From the NCBI GenBank assembly GCA_018830105.1, contig JAHJTC010000024.1, positions 62,001-126,000 of the forward strand: 64,000 bases of DNA. The letters run 5' to 3'. The notes below the pieces were generated by a model that was not told where the DNA came from, made no database searches, and saw only the letters and a program-made list of their open reading frames with translations. Origin of the DNA: Bacteroidota bacterium (GTDB lineage Bacteria; Bacteroidota; Bacteroidia; Bacteroidales; F082). Position 1 is the first letter of the stretch; every line of letters begins with the position of its first letter. Below, in pieces: positions 18,780-28,848 of the stretch. A program made the position numbers and the translations under genes.

Positions 18780-20126
18780 ATGAAAGCCTTCAAAGCATAT
18801 GATATCAGGGGAGAATGGGAAAAGGATTTGAATGCAGAAACTGCTTACCGTATTGGTTTTTTTTTACCGGAGGTGCTTCGTTCGGGTAATTTCCTGGTCG
18901 GGCGCGACTGCCGTTTATCATCCGACGAGCTCTTCGATGCCCTTGCCAAAGGACTAACCGATGCCGGGGCAACTGTCACGGATGCCGGGCTAACCTCTAC
19001 ACCGCTTATTTATTGGGCTACAGCACGGTTTGAATATGATGCATCGGTTATGATTACAGCCTCACACAATCCTGCAAATCATAACGGCTTAAAGGTTTCC
19101 GGGAAAAATGCACTCCCAATTGGTTACGACAATGGCCTTAATCGCTTAGAGGCTTTAGTAGAAAATGATGCAATAAATCCCGTAAAAGAGAAAGGACTCA
19201 TTAAGAAAGTTGATTACAGAACTGTTTACCTCGACTTTCTAAAAACCTATATCAACGATTTTTCTATGCTAAGAATTGCTGTGGATTGCAGCAATGGCAT
19301 GGCTTCACTCTATATCAAAGATTTGCTGGGCAACTCGGCTTTTTATATCAACGACAAAGCCGATGGAAACTTTCCGGGCCACAATCCTAATCCACTTGAG
19401 CCATCCAATCAGGAACAGATAAAAAGCATGGTCACCAACAGGCAATGCGATATCGGGCTGATTTTTGATGGGGATGCTGATCGGGTAATGTTTATTGACG
19501 AAAACGGAAAATTCATTTCTCCGGATCTGATTATTGCCTTGTTAGGGCACTATTTTTTCGAGCAAAAAGGATTGAAAGGCAAAGTGTTACAGGACATCAG
19601 AAGCTCAAAAGCTATTGGCGAGTATTTGGCTCAGTTTGGCGCAACGGTTGAAACATGGAGAGTTGGCCGCGCCTATGGGGCGGGAAAATTACGCGAGATT
19701 GACGGGCTCTATGGCGGTGAACTGGCCGGTCATTATTATTTCCGTGATTTTTATTATTCCGACAGTGCTTTATTAGCAGCATTATTGGTACTCGACCTGT
19801 TGGCAGGCTTCAAAAATGCCGGTTTTACCTTATCCAATCTGATAAAAAACATCTCCGGCTATCACAACTCGGGTGAAATCAATTTTAAAATTGAGCAAAA
19901 ACAGCAAGCCATGGATGCTGTTTGCGCCCATTTTACAAAAACTGAAAAACCAACTCAAACACTTGATTTCGATGGCTACCGCCTCGACTTCGATGATTGG
20001 TGGTTCAATATTCGCCCCTCCAATACAGAACCCTATCTGCGTTTTATTGCAGAAGCTAAAAGCGCAGAAAAACTGGATCAGGTAGTGGAACAGCTTCACA
20101 AAATAATTGATTCACTTAACCAATAA
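18780..20126 (+). CDS. manB: Phosphomannomutase/phosphoglucomutase
   Basis: The protein has 448 residues with four alpha-D-phosphohexomutase domains. The phosphoserine loop is TASHNP (Ser95), the Mg-binding loop DGDADR (near 230), the sugar loop GGELAGHYYF and the phosphate loop RPSNTEPYLRF near the C-terminus. It interconverts hexose-1- and hexose-6-phosphates for cell-surface sugars, and could also feed UDP-glucose to the glycogen locus 5 kb downstream (inference). Whether mannose or glucose is preferred cannot be decided here; the length and motifs fit the dual-specificity AlgC/ManB group. Confidence 0.9.
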   Translation: MKAFKAYDIRGEWEKDLNAETAYRIGFFLPEVLRSGNFLVGRDCRLSSDELFDALAKGLTDAGATVTDAGLTSTPLIYWATARFEYDASVMITASHNPANHNGLKVSGKNALPIGYDNGLNRLEALVENDAINPVKEKGLIKKVDYRTVYLDFLKTYINDFSMLRIAVDCSNGMASLYIKDLLGNSAFYINDKADGNFPGHNPNPLEPSNQEQIKSMVTNRQCDIGLIFDGDADRVMFIDENGKFISPDLIIALLGHYFFEQKGLKGKVLQDIRSSKAIGEYLAQFGATVETWRVGRAYGAGKLREIDGLYGGELAGHYYFRDFYYSDSALLAALLVLDLLAGFKNAGFTLSNLIKNISGYHNSGEINFKIEQKQQAMDAVCAHFTKTEKPTQTLDFDGYRLDFDDWWFNIRPSNTEPYLRFIAEAKSAEKLDQVVEQLHKIIDSLNQ

Positions 20127-20127
20127 A

Positions 20128-21045
20128 ATGCGTGCTTTTCTAACACTCTTGCTCATTAGCGCTTTATTTGGACTGCAAGCTCAACAAATCAGCCTGAACG
20201 AGAATTATTCAGATAGCACATCTGATCGCAAAAGACTGAATCAGTTGAGTTATGCATTAGCCGGAGGATATGCCCTAAGCATGACAGGTTTGTACTTTTT
20301 ATGGTACGACGGTTATCCGCAAAGCAATTTTCATTTTTTCAATGATAATAATGAATGGCTGCAAATGGATAAAGTTGGGCATGCTACCACAGCTTATCAG
20401 GTAGGGCGCTATGGATATGATGCCTTCCGCTGGGCCGGAATGCCCGAAAATAAAGCAGTCTGGATTGGTGGAACTGTTGGCTTTGCCTTTTTGATGACTG
20501 TAGAAATTTTCGATGGGTTCTCGGCCGAATGGGGGGCTTCTTCAGGCGATTTGATTGCTAACACAACGGGAACCGCTTTATTTATTGGCCAACAATTGCT
20601 TTGGAAAGAGCAACGTATCAGCCTCAAATATTCCTACCACAGCACCCAATACCGTCAATACCGCCCTGACTTGCTTGGAGCCAATTGGTTTCAGGCACTG
20701 CTGAAAGACTATAACGGACAAACCTACTGGCTGGCCGTAAATCCCAAATCATTCCTTCCCGAAAGCAGTAAATTCCCAAGTTGGCTCGATCTGGCTTTTG
20801 GCTATAGTGCTAGGGGCATGACGGGTGCAAGTGTCAATTCTTCAGATTATAACGGCACTCCAATTCCTGATTTTAACAGAAGAAGGGTATGGCTGTTTAG
20901 CCCCGACATCAATCTTCGTAAGATTCCCACGAACCGAAAGGGCTTGAAATTTTTATTTACAGCCCTTAGTTTTATTAAAGTACCATTACCAGCCATCGCT
21001 TTTGATAAACAAGAAAAAATACAGTTTCACTGGATTTACTTTTAA
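20128..21045 (+). CDS. DUF2279 family envelope protein
   Basis: The protein has 305 residues from the ATG at 20128, one base after the preceding stop. An upstream in-frame ATG at 20107 would overlap the mutase and spoil the signal peptide MRAFLTLLLISALFGLQAQ. The DUF2279 region (about 75-165) includes KVGHATTAYQVGRYGYDA, EIFDGFSAEWGAS and SGDLIANTTG, with conserved His, Glu and Asp. Members are predicted periplasmic or outer-membrane associated and uncharacterised. The tight spacing places it at the end of the dapF-side run. Confidence 0.8.
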   Translation: MRAFLTLLLISALFGLQAQQISLNENYSDSTSDRKRLNQLSYALAGGYALSMTGLYFLWYDGYPQSNFHFFNDNNEWLQMDKVGHATTAYQVGRYGYDAFRWAGMPENKAVWIGGTVGFAFLMTVEIFDGFSAEWGASSGDLIANTTGTALFIGQQLLWKEQRISLKYSYHSTQYRQYRPDLLGANWFQALLKDYNGQTYWLAVNPKSFLPESSKFPSWLDLAFGYSARGMTGASVNSSDYNGTPIPDFNRRRVWLFSPDINLRKIPTNRKGLKFLFTALSFIKVPLPAIAFDKQEKIQFHWIYF

Positions 21046-21153
21046 TGAGATAATTGGCTTCAAAATCAAAAAAAAGTTGCCCCTTCCCTTGTTATAAAAT
21101 AACTACAGTACGTTAGGAATGCCGAAGAGGTTTATATGCCTCAGATGCCGCCA

Positions 21154-21178
21154 AAAGGTATATCCTTTCCGATTTTTT
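21154..21178 (+). terminator. Weak terminator-like hairpin after the DUF2279 gene
   Basis: AAAGG (21154-21158) and CCTTT (21164-21168) enclose TATAT and are followed by CCG and a run of six T. The stem is short. The rest of the 279-bp gap (21046-21324) shows no gene, only short imperfect inverted repeats. Confidence 0.4.
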
Positions 21179-21324
21179 AGCATAAAATCCGCTATCGTGT
21201 TTGCGCCAGCATGCCAATTGCAGGACTTTATCTGATCATGCATGCAATCGAAAATAGATCAAATGCAGCTCATTCCTACCGAAAATCCAACAATTTATAT
21301 GTATTTTCGCAACAAAAATTACCT

Positions 21325-21732
21325 ATGCAGAAACTTTGGTTGATGGCTATCATGCTACTTTTAATGAGTTCATGTGGCCCCGAGCCCCGCAAGGCTCAGC
21401 AAAAAATTGAAGAAGGAAAAATGTTTACAATACAGGCAAACTACAAAATGGCAATCGAGGCCTTTGATCAGGCGATTGAATATGATCCTTCATCCTACGA
21501 AGCCTATTTCCAGCGAGGTTCTGCTTATTTTAATACCAGAAATTACAAAAAAGCCGTTGAGGATTTTCTCAAAGCTGTTGAGTTAAATCCCGGCTATGCG
21601 GATGCCTGGTTTAATTTGGGGCAAATTATGGAGATAGAAATGGATCAGGAAATGGCCTGTTACTATTTCAAAAAAGCCCAGGAATATGGTCGGGCAAATA
21701 TTGGAGACTATTTGCGCAAATGCCCTCAGTAA
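21325..21732 (+). CDS. TPR-repeat lipoprotein
   Basis: The protein has 135 residues from the ATG at 21325, chosen because it gives a lipoprotein signal MQKLWLMAIMLLLMSSC (acylated Cys17). The in-frame ATG at 21211 would place 38 non-hydrophobic residues before it. Two to three TPR units follow (about 35-125): NYKMAIEAFDQAIEYDPSSY, NYKKAVEDFLKAVELNPGYA, then a partial third. It is likely an envelope protein-protein interaction module. It overlaps the HAD gene by 13 bp. Confidence 0.85.
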   Translation: MQKLWLMAIMLLLMSSCGPEPRKAQQKIEEGKMFTIQANYKMAIEAFDQAIEYDPSSYEAYFQRGSAYFNTRNYKKAVEDFLKAVELNPGYADAWFNLGQIMEIEMDQEMACYYFKKAQEYGRANIGDYLRKCPQ

Positions 21733-22388
21733 AAAGCTTAGATCAAATTGCCATTATCTGGGACTGGAACGGCACCCTGCTAAATGATGTTGACATTTGC
21801 GTGGAAGCCATGAACAGACTGCTGCTGGCACGCGAACTTCCACAAATTTCGGCGGCACACTACCGCGAGGTGTTTCGTTTTCCGGTTAAGGATTATTACT
21901 TCGACCTTGGTTTTGATTTTGTAAAAGAGCCCTTTGAAGTTCCGGCGCTGGAATTTATTCAACATTATCGCGATCTATTGCCCAATGCCAGGCTGTTTCC
22001 AGCAGTGCATCAAACCCTTGAGAGTTTCCAACAAGCTGGAATCAGGCAGTTTGTGCTGTCGGCCATGGAGCAGCAATTGCTTCACCAATTGCTCCAGGAG
22101 CATGAGCTTGTGCACTTTTTTGAGCATATACAAGGCATCGAAGATCATTTTGCCAATGGAAAGCTGGCGGCCGCCCAAAAGCTTGTTCAACTGTTCGATG
22201 TAATCAGCATTTCAGGAATCATGATTGGCGACACCCTGCATGATGCTTCCGTTAGCGAAGCCATTGGTATCAAGGCAATTCTTTTTTCCGGCGGACATTT
22301 TTCGGACAAGCGGCTACAAAATTCTACCTATCCGGTAATGCAAAATTTTAGCGAAATCAGGCAGTTTATCGAAAATGCTATTCGGTGA
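21720..22388 (+). CDS. HAD-superfamily phosphatase (phosphoglycolate phosphatase-like)
   Basis: The protein has 222 residues. Motif I is IWDWNGTLLND, in which a Trp-Asn replaces the usual FDLDGT spacing but both aspartate-type positions remain as DWN. Motif II Ser is in VLSAMEQQ, the motif III Lys in NGKLAAAQKL and motif IV in MIGDTLHDA. The all-helical cap between motifs I and II fits the Gph-like subclass. It hydrolyses a small phosphoester; phosphoglycolate or a nucleotide are possible substrates. It overlaps the TPR lipoprotein gene. Confidence 0.85.
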   Translation: MPSVKSLDQIAIIWDWNGTLLNDVDICVEAMNRLLLARELPQISAAHYREVFRFPVKDYYFDLGFDFVKEPFEVPALEFIQHYRDLLPNARLFPAVHQTLESFQQAGIRQFVLSAMEQQLLHQLLQEHELVHFFEHIQGIEDHFANGKLAAAQKLVQLFDVISISGIMIGDTLHDASVSEAIGIKAILFSGGHFSDKRLQNSTYPVMQNFSEIRQFIENAIR

Positions 22389-22461
22389 TGCTTTTGAACC
22401 AATTCTATTCACCACCAAAATACTATCCAGCGGCCTGACCTAATTGCAAATCCAGGAATAT

Positions 22462-22512
22462 ATGCTTCAAAAAAGCATTACAATTTGTTTGCTAACATAC
22501 TCAGCAACAAAA
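22462..22512. terminator. Stem-loops between convergent genes
   Basis: ATGCTT/AAGCAT (22462-22467 and 22473-22478, loop CAAAA) is followed by a bulged stem TTGTTTGCT/AGCAACAA around a 9-base loop. T-runs are poor. They lie between the convergent HAD and S9 peptidase genes and may end both transcripts. Confidence 0.35.
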
Positions 22513-22550
22513 CTTATTTGCAAACCTGCCTATTCCGGTAAAAACATTAT

Positions 22551-25334
22551 TTAATCAACCAGTTCAAAGCCAAAATCACGTCCTTTGTCAATGGCTTTTA
22601 TCCCTTTCTGCATCCATACCGGCTCAGGGGCACCCTTCAGAAAATGATCAAAAAACTGCTCCAGACGAATTGTAAGATCCTGCGTATCCGCAAAGCGACT
22701 CAAATTATGGGGCGCGTTGTTGTACACAAGCATCCACACCGGTTTGCCCAATCTGCGTAGCGCCGAAAAGTATTCAATTCCCTGATACCAAGGCACTGCA
22801 CCATCTGCATCATTATGCATCATAAGAAGTGGTGTTTCTACCTGATCGGCAAAAAATAAGGGGGAGTTTTCGATATAATCATCCAGATTTGTCCACAAAT
22901 CGCCACCAATCCTGCTTTGACCATCTTCATACTGAAAAGCCCGGCTTAATCCACTGCTCCATCGAATACCACCATAGGCGCTTGTCATATTACTCACTGG
23001 AGCACCTGCCATTGCTGCGTTGAACCTGTTGGTGCGGGTGATAAGCCAGGCCGTTTGATAACCGCCCCAGCTTTGCCCTTGCAGCCCCATACGATTGCTG
23101 TCGATTGCAGGATATGCTTCAAGAATAAAATCAACACCACTCATCACCGCATCATAGGCACTCTGGCCGGGTTTGGTTGTTTCGTAGGTGATATCCGGCA
23201 CAAATACAGCGTAGCCTTTGCTTGTATAATCGCTGAAATTGATTACCGAACGCGATGGTTTGGGAGCATAATGCCGGTAAAGATCATCGCTGTAGCGTTC
23301 GTAAAAATAAACCAGCATGGGATAATCGCCTTCGGGCTGATAGCCTGCCGGCAGATACATCAACCCATCCAGCTGCTTGCCTTCGTATGTTGTCCACGAA
23401 ACCAACTCAACAGTTCCCCAACAATAATTCTGCTGCTGCGGATTGGCGTAGGTAAGTCTTTCCGGCTTCTTCCAGCGCTTGTCGGTGGTGTACCAATCCG
23501 GAAAATCGCTAAAAGTCTCTTTCGTCCATAAAAAGCGCGAGGCCATTTTTGCCTTCTTCAAACGTGAAAATCGCGCAGCACCGTAGATCAGGTTTGTTAT
23601 TTTACCGGAAGCCCGATCGAGTTTGGCATAACCGGATTTTTTTGACAGTTCATTAAAAACCGTTAGAAAAATTTCGTCGGGAACAAAAAACGACTCAAAA
23701 TCGGTTTTAGCATACCTGTATTTTAATGGAATTTCAGCTTCCTGACTTGTAATCTTTCTGGCCAGTTTCGGATCTTCAGGATTAAGTTCCCAAATATCAT
23801 ATTTACTGTAAACCAAAGCATTACCCTCCGATGTCCATCCGATAAGTCCTAATGGCCCGGCTTCGTTTGGTACATCATTTTCATCATTATAAAACACATC
23901 CATTTCTTCGCTGGTGAGGCTTGTGATGCGCCGGCTATCAATTTCAAGACTTTTCCAAAGACTATCATTTCTGTCATAAAACAACAAATATTCGCCCGAG
24001 GGATTTAAACTTGCGGTAGAATTAGCCTTTGTTAGCAATCGGAGACTATCGCCTGTAAGCCTGTCGATTCTGTAATAGTCGGTATAACGCGTTTGCTCCC
24101 AGCTAAATAAATACTCATACGGTTTGGAAGAGCGTCCCAGCAAATATTTAGGATTCTGCTCCAGTTCAGTCCTTACGGATGGAATCATTTCATTTTCGAG
24201 CGGAACAAGGCTTCGGTTTTCCGGATACCAGGCCGCCAAATAATTTCTTTTTTTCTCCTCACTGAGCCGCTTTAGCTGCTGTGTTTGCAGTTGCTGGTCC
24301 TTCCAGTTCCAAATGTCGAGGCTCACCTTTTCATCATCCGTCAAACTGTCTTTGACAATAGGTAAAGGTTTAGGAGCCAGACCAACATACAAAGTTGAGC
24401 CGTCATCACTAAAAGCAATTTTTCCATGTTCACTCAAACTGTAATCAGCGGGCATACCTGCTGTTACAGTATCAATTGCGACATTTGTTTGCTGATTTGC
24501 TGTCCAATAAGCCAACTGATATATCTTGCGTTTGACGGTATCTGGCGTAAAGACTATTGCAAGCTGATTTCCATTTAGATCAGTGGCCAACGACTTGATC
24601 TGACCTTTTGTACTAAACAGCGCTTCAGCATTTTCCCAGTTTGTTCTATAGCGATACACAACCAATGAATCTATACTGTCAACAGCTTTGCTGGCAAAGA
24701 ATAAGGTATTGGATTTTTCAGCCAGTTCATAATGACTCACATTTTTGAAATAGCGTTTCTCCCCGGTTTCGGGATTTCTTAGTCCAAGCCAGGCCGGGTC
24801 GTCCTTTTTGGCTTTCTTTTTGTTTTTCTTTTCAAGGCTGTCGGCCTGTTGAAACATTTCGGGAGTATAATCAGATTCATGCAGCCAAACCAATAAGTTA
24901 CCTGCTTTAACTGGATAGCGAAATGATTTTACAGCGGGCAGCTTTTCTAATTTCCTTGTTGCCAAGTCAAAAATCCCAAGACTATCTTTAGGCAACTTGT
25001 CTTTTTTTATGCCATCAAGTTGAAGTTTTTTTACGCTATCGTAAGCGGGATATATCGTATAAGCCAGCCAATCGTTTTCGGCACTGAATTTTGCAGCCTT
25101 TGCCCTTTCAAGGGTATCCGCAAAGTTTTTGTCGAGATGCTGAATAATTAAATGGCCATCTCCGCGATAGGGATTGCGCTCATAAACAAACCAATGGCCG
25201 TCGTTAGAAATTTGCTCTCGCTGCAATGTAAACCAGTGTTGGTGTTGTGTATGATTCAGTTCAATACAATTTTGGGCTTTACTTTTTGGAACAAACAAAG
25301 TTGCCAGTAATACAATGAGTAAGTATTTTATCAT
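22551..25334 (-). CDS. Secreted S9-family (prolyl oligopeptidase-like) peptidase
   Basis: The protein has 927 residues with a signal peptide (MIKYLLIVLLATLFVPKSKA). A long N-terminal beta-propeller-like region (about 30-640) precedes the alpha/beta-hydrolase domain (about 650-915). The catalytic triad is Ser755 (GQSWGGY), Asp844 (HNDADGAVPW) and His876 (APHNLSR). This matches large dipeptidyl-peptidase/acylaminoacyl-peptidase type enzymes of Bacteroidota that act in the periplasm on peptides. No T9SS tail is present, so a periplasmic location is inferred. Confidence 0.93.
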   Translation of the reverse strand: MIKYLLIVLLATLFVPKSKAQNCIELNHTQHQHWFTLQREQISNDGHWFVYERNPYRGDGHLIIQHLDKNFADTLERAKAAKFSAENDWLAYTIYPAYDSVKKLQLDGIKKDKLPKDSLGIFDLATRKLEKLPAVKSFRYPVKAGNLLVWLHESDYTPEMFQQADSLEKKNKKKAKKDDPAWLGLRNPETGEKRYFKNVSHYELAEKSNTLFFASKAVDSIDSLVVYRYRTNWENAEALFSTKGQIKSLATDLNGNQLAIVFTPDTVKRKIYQLAYWTANQQTNVAIDTVTAGMPADYSLSEHGKIAFSDDGSTLYVGLAPKPLPIVKDSLTDDEKVSLDIWNWKDQQLQTQQLKRLSEEKKRNYLAAWYPENRSLVPLENEMIPSVRTELEQNPKYLLGRSSKPYEYLFSWEQTRYTDYYRIDRLTGDSLRLLTKANSTASLNPSGEYLLFYDRNDSLWKSLEIDSRRITSLTSEEMDVFYNDENDVPNEAGPLGLIGWTSEGNALVYSKYDIWELNPEDPKLARKITSQEAEIPLKYRYAKTDFESFFVPDEIFLTVFNELSKKSGYAKLDRASGKITNLIYGAARFSRLKKAKMASRFLWTKETFSDFPDWYTTDKRWKKPERLTYANPQQQNYCWGTVELVSWTTYEGKQLDGLMYLPAGYQPEGDYPMLVYFYERYSDDLYRHYAPKPSRSVINFSDYTSKGYAVFVPDITYETTKPGQSAYDAVMSGVDFILEAYPAIDSNRMGLQGQSWGGYQTAWLITRTNRFNAAMAGAPVSNMTSAYGGIRWSSGLSRAFQYEDGQSRIGGDLWTNLDDYIENSPLFFADQVETPLLMMHNDADGAVPWYQGIEYFSALRRLGKPVWMLVYNNAPHNLSRFADTQDLTIRLEQFFDHFLKGAPEPVWMQKGIKAIDKGRDFGFELVD

Positions 25335-25388
25335 GTTTATAGAATTTGGTTAAAAACTTGCAATCGTTTGCTAAGAAAATTGTTCATG

Positions 25389-25396
25389 CAAATTTA
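25389..25396 (-). promoter_or_regulatory. Candidate -7 box for the S9 peptidase gene
   Basis: TAAATTTG on the minus strand matches TAnnTTTG about 55 bases before the start codon. The -33 position has only a weak match. Confidence 0.4.
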
Positions 25397-25494
25397 ACAA
25401 AATTGCTGGCATTAATACTGAAAACTGTTGATTGTTCTGCCATTGCAGCAAAAACCTTTTTTACGTTTAGTTTTAAAAGTATGCAGAAAAAGGC

Positions 25495-25502
25495 TAATTT
25501 TG
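25495..25502 (+). promoter_or_regulatory. Candidate -7 box for the glycogen locus
   Basis: TAATTTTG matches TAnnTTTG, 46 bases before the debranching-enzyme ATG. The -33 position has a T-rich but not exact TTTG. It is divergent from the S9 peptidase promoter. Confidence 0.45.
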
Positions 25503-25548
25503 TCACAACGATACCAATCATGCAATACGGACATTACACCTTTTCAAT

Positions 25549-27507
25549 ATGAGCTATATTTCTTTTGAAAAAAGTCAACTCGTCAACCTTGAATTTGCTT
25601 TAAAACACGAGCTATTAAGGAGCAACAGATCTGGCGGCTATTCCAGCACCTCTATTGCCGGATGCAACACCCGTAAATACCATGGACTACTGGTTGTGCC
25701 ACAGCCCTGGCTAGATCAGGACAACCATGTGCTGCTTTCGGCACTCGATGAAACCATTATTCAGCATGACGAAGCCTTCAATTTTGGAGTGCGGATGTAT
25801 CCCAACGGTCATTTTGAACCGAGAGGACACAAGTATTTGCGCGAATTCACTGCAGAACCCATCCCCAAAATTACCTATCGCGTAGGGGGTGTTGTATTAA
25901 GCAAGGAAATGCTTTTTGCCGAAAACGAATCACGTGTACTTATTCGTTACACCCTGCTTGACGCCCACAGCAAAACAACTTTACGGCTTAAACCATTTTT
26001 GGCTTTCCGCAATGTTCATGAGCTTACCCGAGCCAATTATGATGCCAACACAAAATACACGCCACTTGCTAATGGGGCATGCTGGCAAATGTACAGCGGA
26101 TACTCACCCTTACATTTTCAATTGTCGAAAAAAGCAGATTACATCCATGTACCGGATTGGTACTATAATGTTGAATATATTCGCGAAAAAGAGCGTGGAT
26201 TTCCTTATCAGGAAGATCTTTTTGCGCCCGGTTTTTTTGACATTCAGTTAAAAAAAGGAGAGAGTATTCTGGTTTCGGCTGGCCTGGAAGAAAAAGATCC
26301 AACACAGTTTAAGCGGCAATTTAATGCTGAAATTAAGAAAAGGGTACCGCGTGACAATTTCGAGAATTGCCTGATCAATGCTGCCGAACAGTTTATTGTA
26401 AAATCAGCGAATAAGAATGCGCTCATGGCCGGATTTCCATGGTTTGGAACCTGGGGTCGTGATACATTTATTGCTTTGCCAGGAATCACACTCAGCCGCA
26501 ATGATGAATCAGGCTTCAAGGCGGTTATCGATACCATGATTGCTGGTATGAATGGCCCGCTTTTCCCTAATTTTAATCGCCGAAATGAGGCAAAATATGC
26601 TGCCGCTGATGCTCCACTTTGGTTTTTCTGGACATTGCAACAATACATCTTGATGGCCGGCAAAGACAAAACCAGCATCTGGAAACTCTATAAAAAAACC
26701 CTTATTACGATCCTCGATGGTTATCGTGCAGGAACAGCTTATAACATACATATGCAGGATGACGGATTGATTTATGCCGGAGAAGCCGGCGTAGCGCTCA
26801 CCTGGATGGATGTTGTTTCTGATGGCAAGCCTGTTAGCCCACGCACCGGATTGGCTATCGAAATAAACGCGCTGTGGTACAATGCTGTTTGTTTTGCACT
26901 CGAACTTGCTGAAGCTGCCGGTGATAGATCTTTTATAAAATCATGGAAATCAATTCCTGACACCATTAAAAATACTTTCGTAACAACATTCTGGGATGCA
27001 GAAAGGCAAAGTGCTGCCGATGTGGTGTTTGAAGACAAAAAAGATTTCACCGTACGCCCGAATATGTTGTTTGCTGTTTCACTGCCATATAGCCCCCTGG
27101 AAGATGAAGTAAAGGCGAAAATCCTAAAAACGGTTAAATCTGAATTACTTACAGAAAGAGGTTTGCGCTCCTTATCGCCCAAAAACCCAAATTACAAAGG
27201 CTTGCTTGTTGGCAATCAAAAAGACCGCGATATGGCCTACCATCAGGGCACTGTTTTTCCGTGGCTTATCGACCATTTTGCCGAAGCCTGGCTAAAAATC
27301 CATGGAAAAGGCGGATTAACATTGATTGAGGAAATCTATCACAACTTTGAAGCCGTAATGTTTGAAGCAGGAATAGGCGCTGTATCCGAGGTTTATGATG
27401 GTGACCCGCCACACGAAAGCAGGGGAGCCATTTCTCAGGCATGGAGTGTGGCTGCCATCCTTCGTCTTAAATTCCTGTTGAAACAATACGATCAAAATAC
27501 CAAATAA
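25549..27507 (+). CDS. Glycogen debranching enzyme (amylo-alpha-1,6-glucosidase, GDE_C type)
   Basis: The protein has 652 residues. The N-terminal domain (about 15-230) holds GGYSSTSIAGCNTRKYHGLLV, the signature of archaeal/bacterial-type debranching enzymes. The C-terminal (alpha/alpha)6 barrel (about 270-645) has GFPWFGTWGRDTFIALPG near 295, HQGTVFPWLIDHFAEA near 565 and YDGDPPHESRGAISQAWSV near 615. It hydrolyses alpha-1,6 branch points (GH133-like). It is cytoplasmic (no signal). It is the first gene of a four-gene plus-strand glycogen locus; the next gene starts 9 bases after the stop. Confidence 0.93.
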   Translation: MSYISFEKSQLVNLEFALKHELLRSNRSGGYSSTSIAGCNTRKYHGLLVVPQPWLDQDNHVLLSALDETIIQHDEAFNFGVRMYPNGHFEPRGHKYLREFTAEPIPKITYRVGGVVLSKEMLFAENESRVLIRYTLLDAHSKTTLRLKPFLAFRNVHELTRANYDANTKYTPLANGACWQMYSGYSPLHFQLSKKADYIHVPDWYYNVEYIREKERGFPYQEDLFAPGFFDIQLKKGESILVSAGLEEKDPTQFKRQFNAEIKKRVPRDNFENCLINAAEQFIVKSANKNALMAGFPWFGTWGRDTFIALPGITLSRNDESGFKAVIDTMIAGMNGPLFPNFNRRNEAKYAAADAPLWFFWTLQQYILMAGKDKTSIWKLYKKTLITILDGYRAGTAYNIHMQDDGLIYAGEAGVALTWMDVVSDGKPVSPRTGLAIEINALWYNAVCFALELAEAAGDRSFIKSWKSIPDTIKNTFVTTFWDAERQSAADVVFEDKKDFTVRPNMLFAVSLPYSPLEDEVKAKILKTVKSELLTERGLRSLSPKNPNYKGLLVGNQKDRDMAYHQGTVFPWLIDHFAEAWLKIHGKGGLTLIEEIYHNFEAVMFEAGIGAVSEVYDGDPPHESRGAISQAWSVAAILRLKFLLKQYDQNTK

Positions 27508-27516
27508 AACACACCT

Positions 27517-28848
27517 ATGAAAGTACTCATGTTCGGTTGGGAATTCCCCCCTCATATCACCGGCGGACTTGGAACTGCCTGTTTCGGGCTTACCAAAGGC
27601 CTCGTGAAGCACGACACCGACATTATTTTTGTTGTTCCCAAAGCCTATGGAGACGAAAACCAGGAGGCTGTAAGAATTGTTAATGCCAGTGATGTAACCA
27701 TCGACCTTGAAATAGATGAAGAACGTGTGTATTGGGACAGGGTGCAATACATGGAAGTGGGCTCAAACATTATTCCTTATGTTGGACCGGAAGCTTTCAA
27801 TAAAGTAACAGAAGAAGAAAAAAGAGCCAGCGAAAATTTCAAAAGCAAGGTGTTCTCCCAAAAATATGAGTTTTCAGGAAAATACGGGCTTAACCTTATG
27901 GAAGAGGTGGCGCGCTATGCCCTTGTTGGATCAGCTATTGCCACCAAACAGGATTTTGACGTGATACATGCACACGACTGGCTCACCTATTCTGCCGGAG
28001 TAGCAGCCAAGGAAACCAGCGGCAAGCCTTTGGTAGTTCATATGCACGCCACAGAGTTTGACCGATCAGGCGAAAACGTGAACACCGATGTTTATGCCAT
28101 CGAAAAAAGAGGCATGGAAATGGCTGACCGTGTAATAACCGTGAGCAACCTCACCCGAAAAATTGTGATCGAACGCTATGGCATCGACCCTTCTAAAGTT
28201 GTAACAGTGCACAATGCCGTTGAACCCAAAGAGAAAAAGCTGCCGAAGGATGTCAACAAACCAATGAAAGAAAAAGTTGTGACCTTTTTAGGACGTATCA
28301 CTTTCCAGAAAGGAACTGAATATTTTATTGAAGCAGCACGAAAAATTCTCAAGCGCGACCCTAACGTACGTTTCGTAATGGCTGGTACCGGCGACTTGCT
28401 GCATCGTATGGTGATGCGTGCAGCGCAGCTTCGTATTGGGCATAAGTTTCATTTTACAGGTTTCTTAAAAGGAGACGATGTGGATAATATGTTTGCTATG
28501 ACCGATGTTTTTGTCATGCCTTCCATTTCCGAACCATTTGGCATTGTGCCGCTGGAGGCTATGCGCTCAAATGTTCCGGTAGTAATCTCAAAACAATCCG
28601 GTGTTTCAGAAATACTAAAACACGCCATAAAAGTCGACTTCTGGGATATTGACGGCCTTGCTGATGCCATTTACGGGCTTTGCCATTATGATGCACTGAG
28701 CAAGGATTTTATAAAATACGGCAAGCAGGAAGTGGAAAGCCTGAAGTGGGAAAATGCCGCAGGAAAAGTAAAAGAAGTCTATGTTTCTGCCTATCAATCT
28801 TATTTAAACCAAAGCACAAACAGCCAAAAAAATACGAATAATGAATAA
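27517..28848 (+). CDS. Glycosyltransferase, GT4/GT5 glycogen synthase-like
   Basis: The protein has 443 residues, a GT-B fold with two Rossmann halves. The start MKVLMFGWEFPPHITGGLG carries the GGLG loop that in starch/glycogen synthases contacts the nucleotide sugar. HAHDWLTYSAGVA and the E-x7-E motif SEPFGIVPLEAM (about 339-347) complete the retaining-transferase signature. It should elongate an alpha-glucan or transfer a sugar from a nucleotide donor. Whether it is a second glycogen synthase or makes maltose-1-phosphate or another product cannot be told. It overlaps the GH57 gene by 8 bp, implying translational coupling. Confidence 0.88.
   Translation: MKVLMFGWEFPPHITGGLGTACFGLTKGLVKHDTDIIFVVPKAYGDENQEAVRIVNASDVTIDLEIDEERVYWDRVQYMEVGSNIIPYVGPEAFNKVTEEEKRASENFKSKVFSQKYEFSGKYGLNLMEEVARYALVGSAIATKQDFDVIHAHDWLTYSAGVAAKETSGKPLVVHMHATEFDRSGENVNTDVYAIEKRGMEMADRVITVSNLTRKIVIERYGIDPSKVVTVHNAVEPKEKKLPKDVNKPMKEKVVTFLGRITFQKGTEYFIEAARKILKRDPNVRFVMAGTGDLLHRMVMRAAQLRIGHKFHFTGFLKGDDVDNMFAMTDVFVMPSISEPFGIVPLEAMRSNVPVVISKQSGVSEILKHAIKVDFWDIDGLADAIYGLCHYDALSKDFIKYGKQEVESLKWENAAGKVKEVYVSAYQSYLNQSTNSQKNTNNE

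Noticed and set aside
25346..25552. 68-codon plus-strand reading frame in the divergent gap
   Set aside because: It covers both predicted divergent promoters, has no family similarity or ribosome-binding context, and overlaps the start of the debranching gene.
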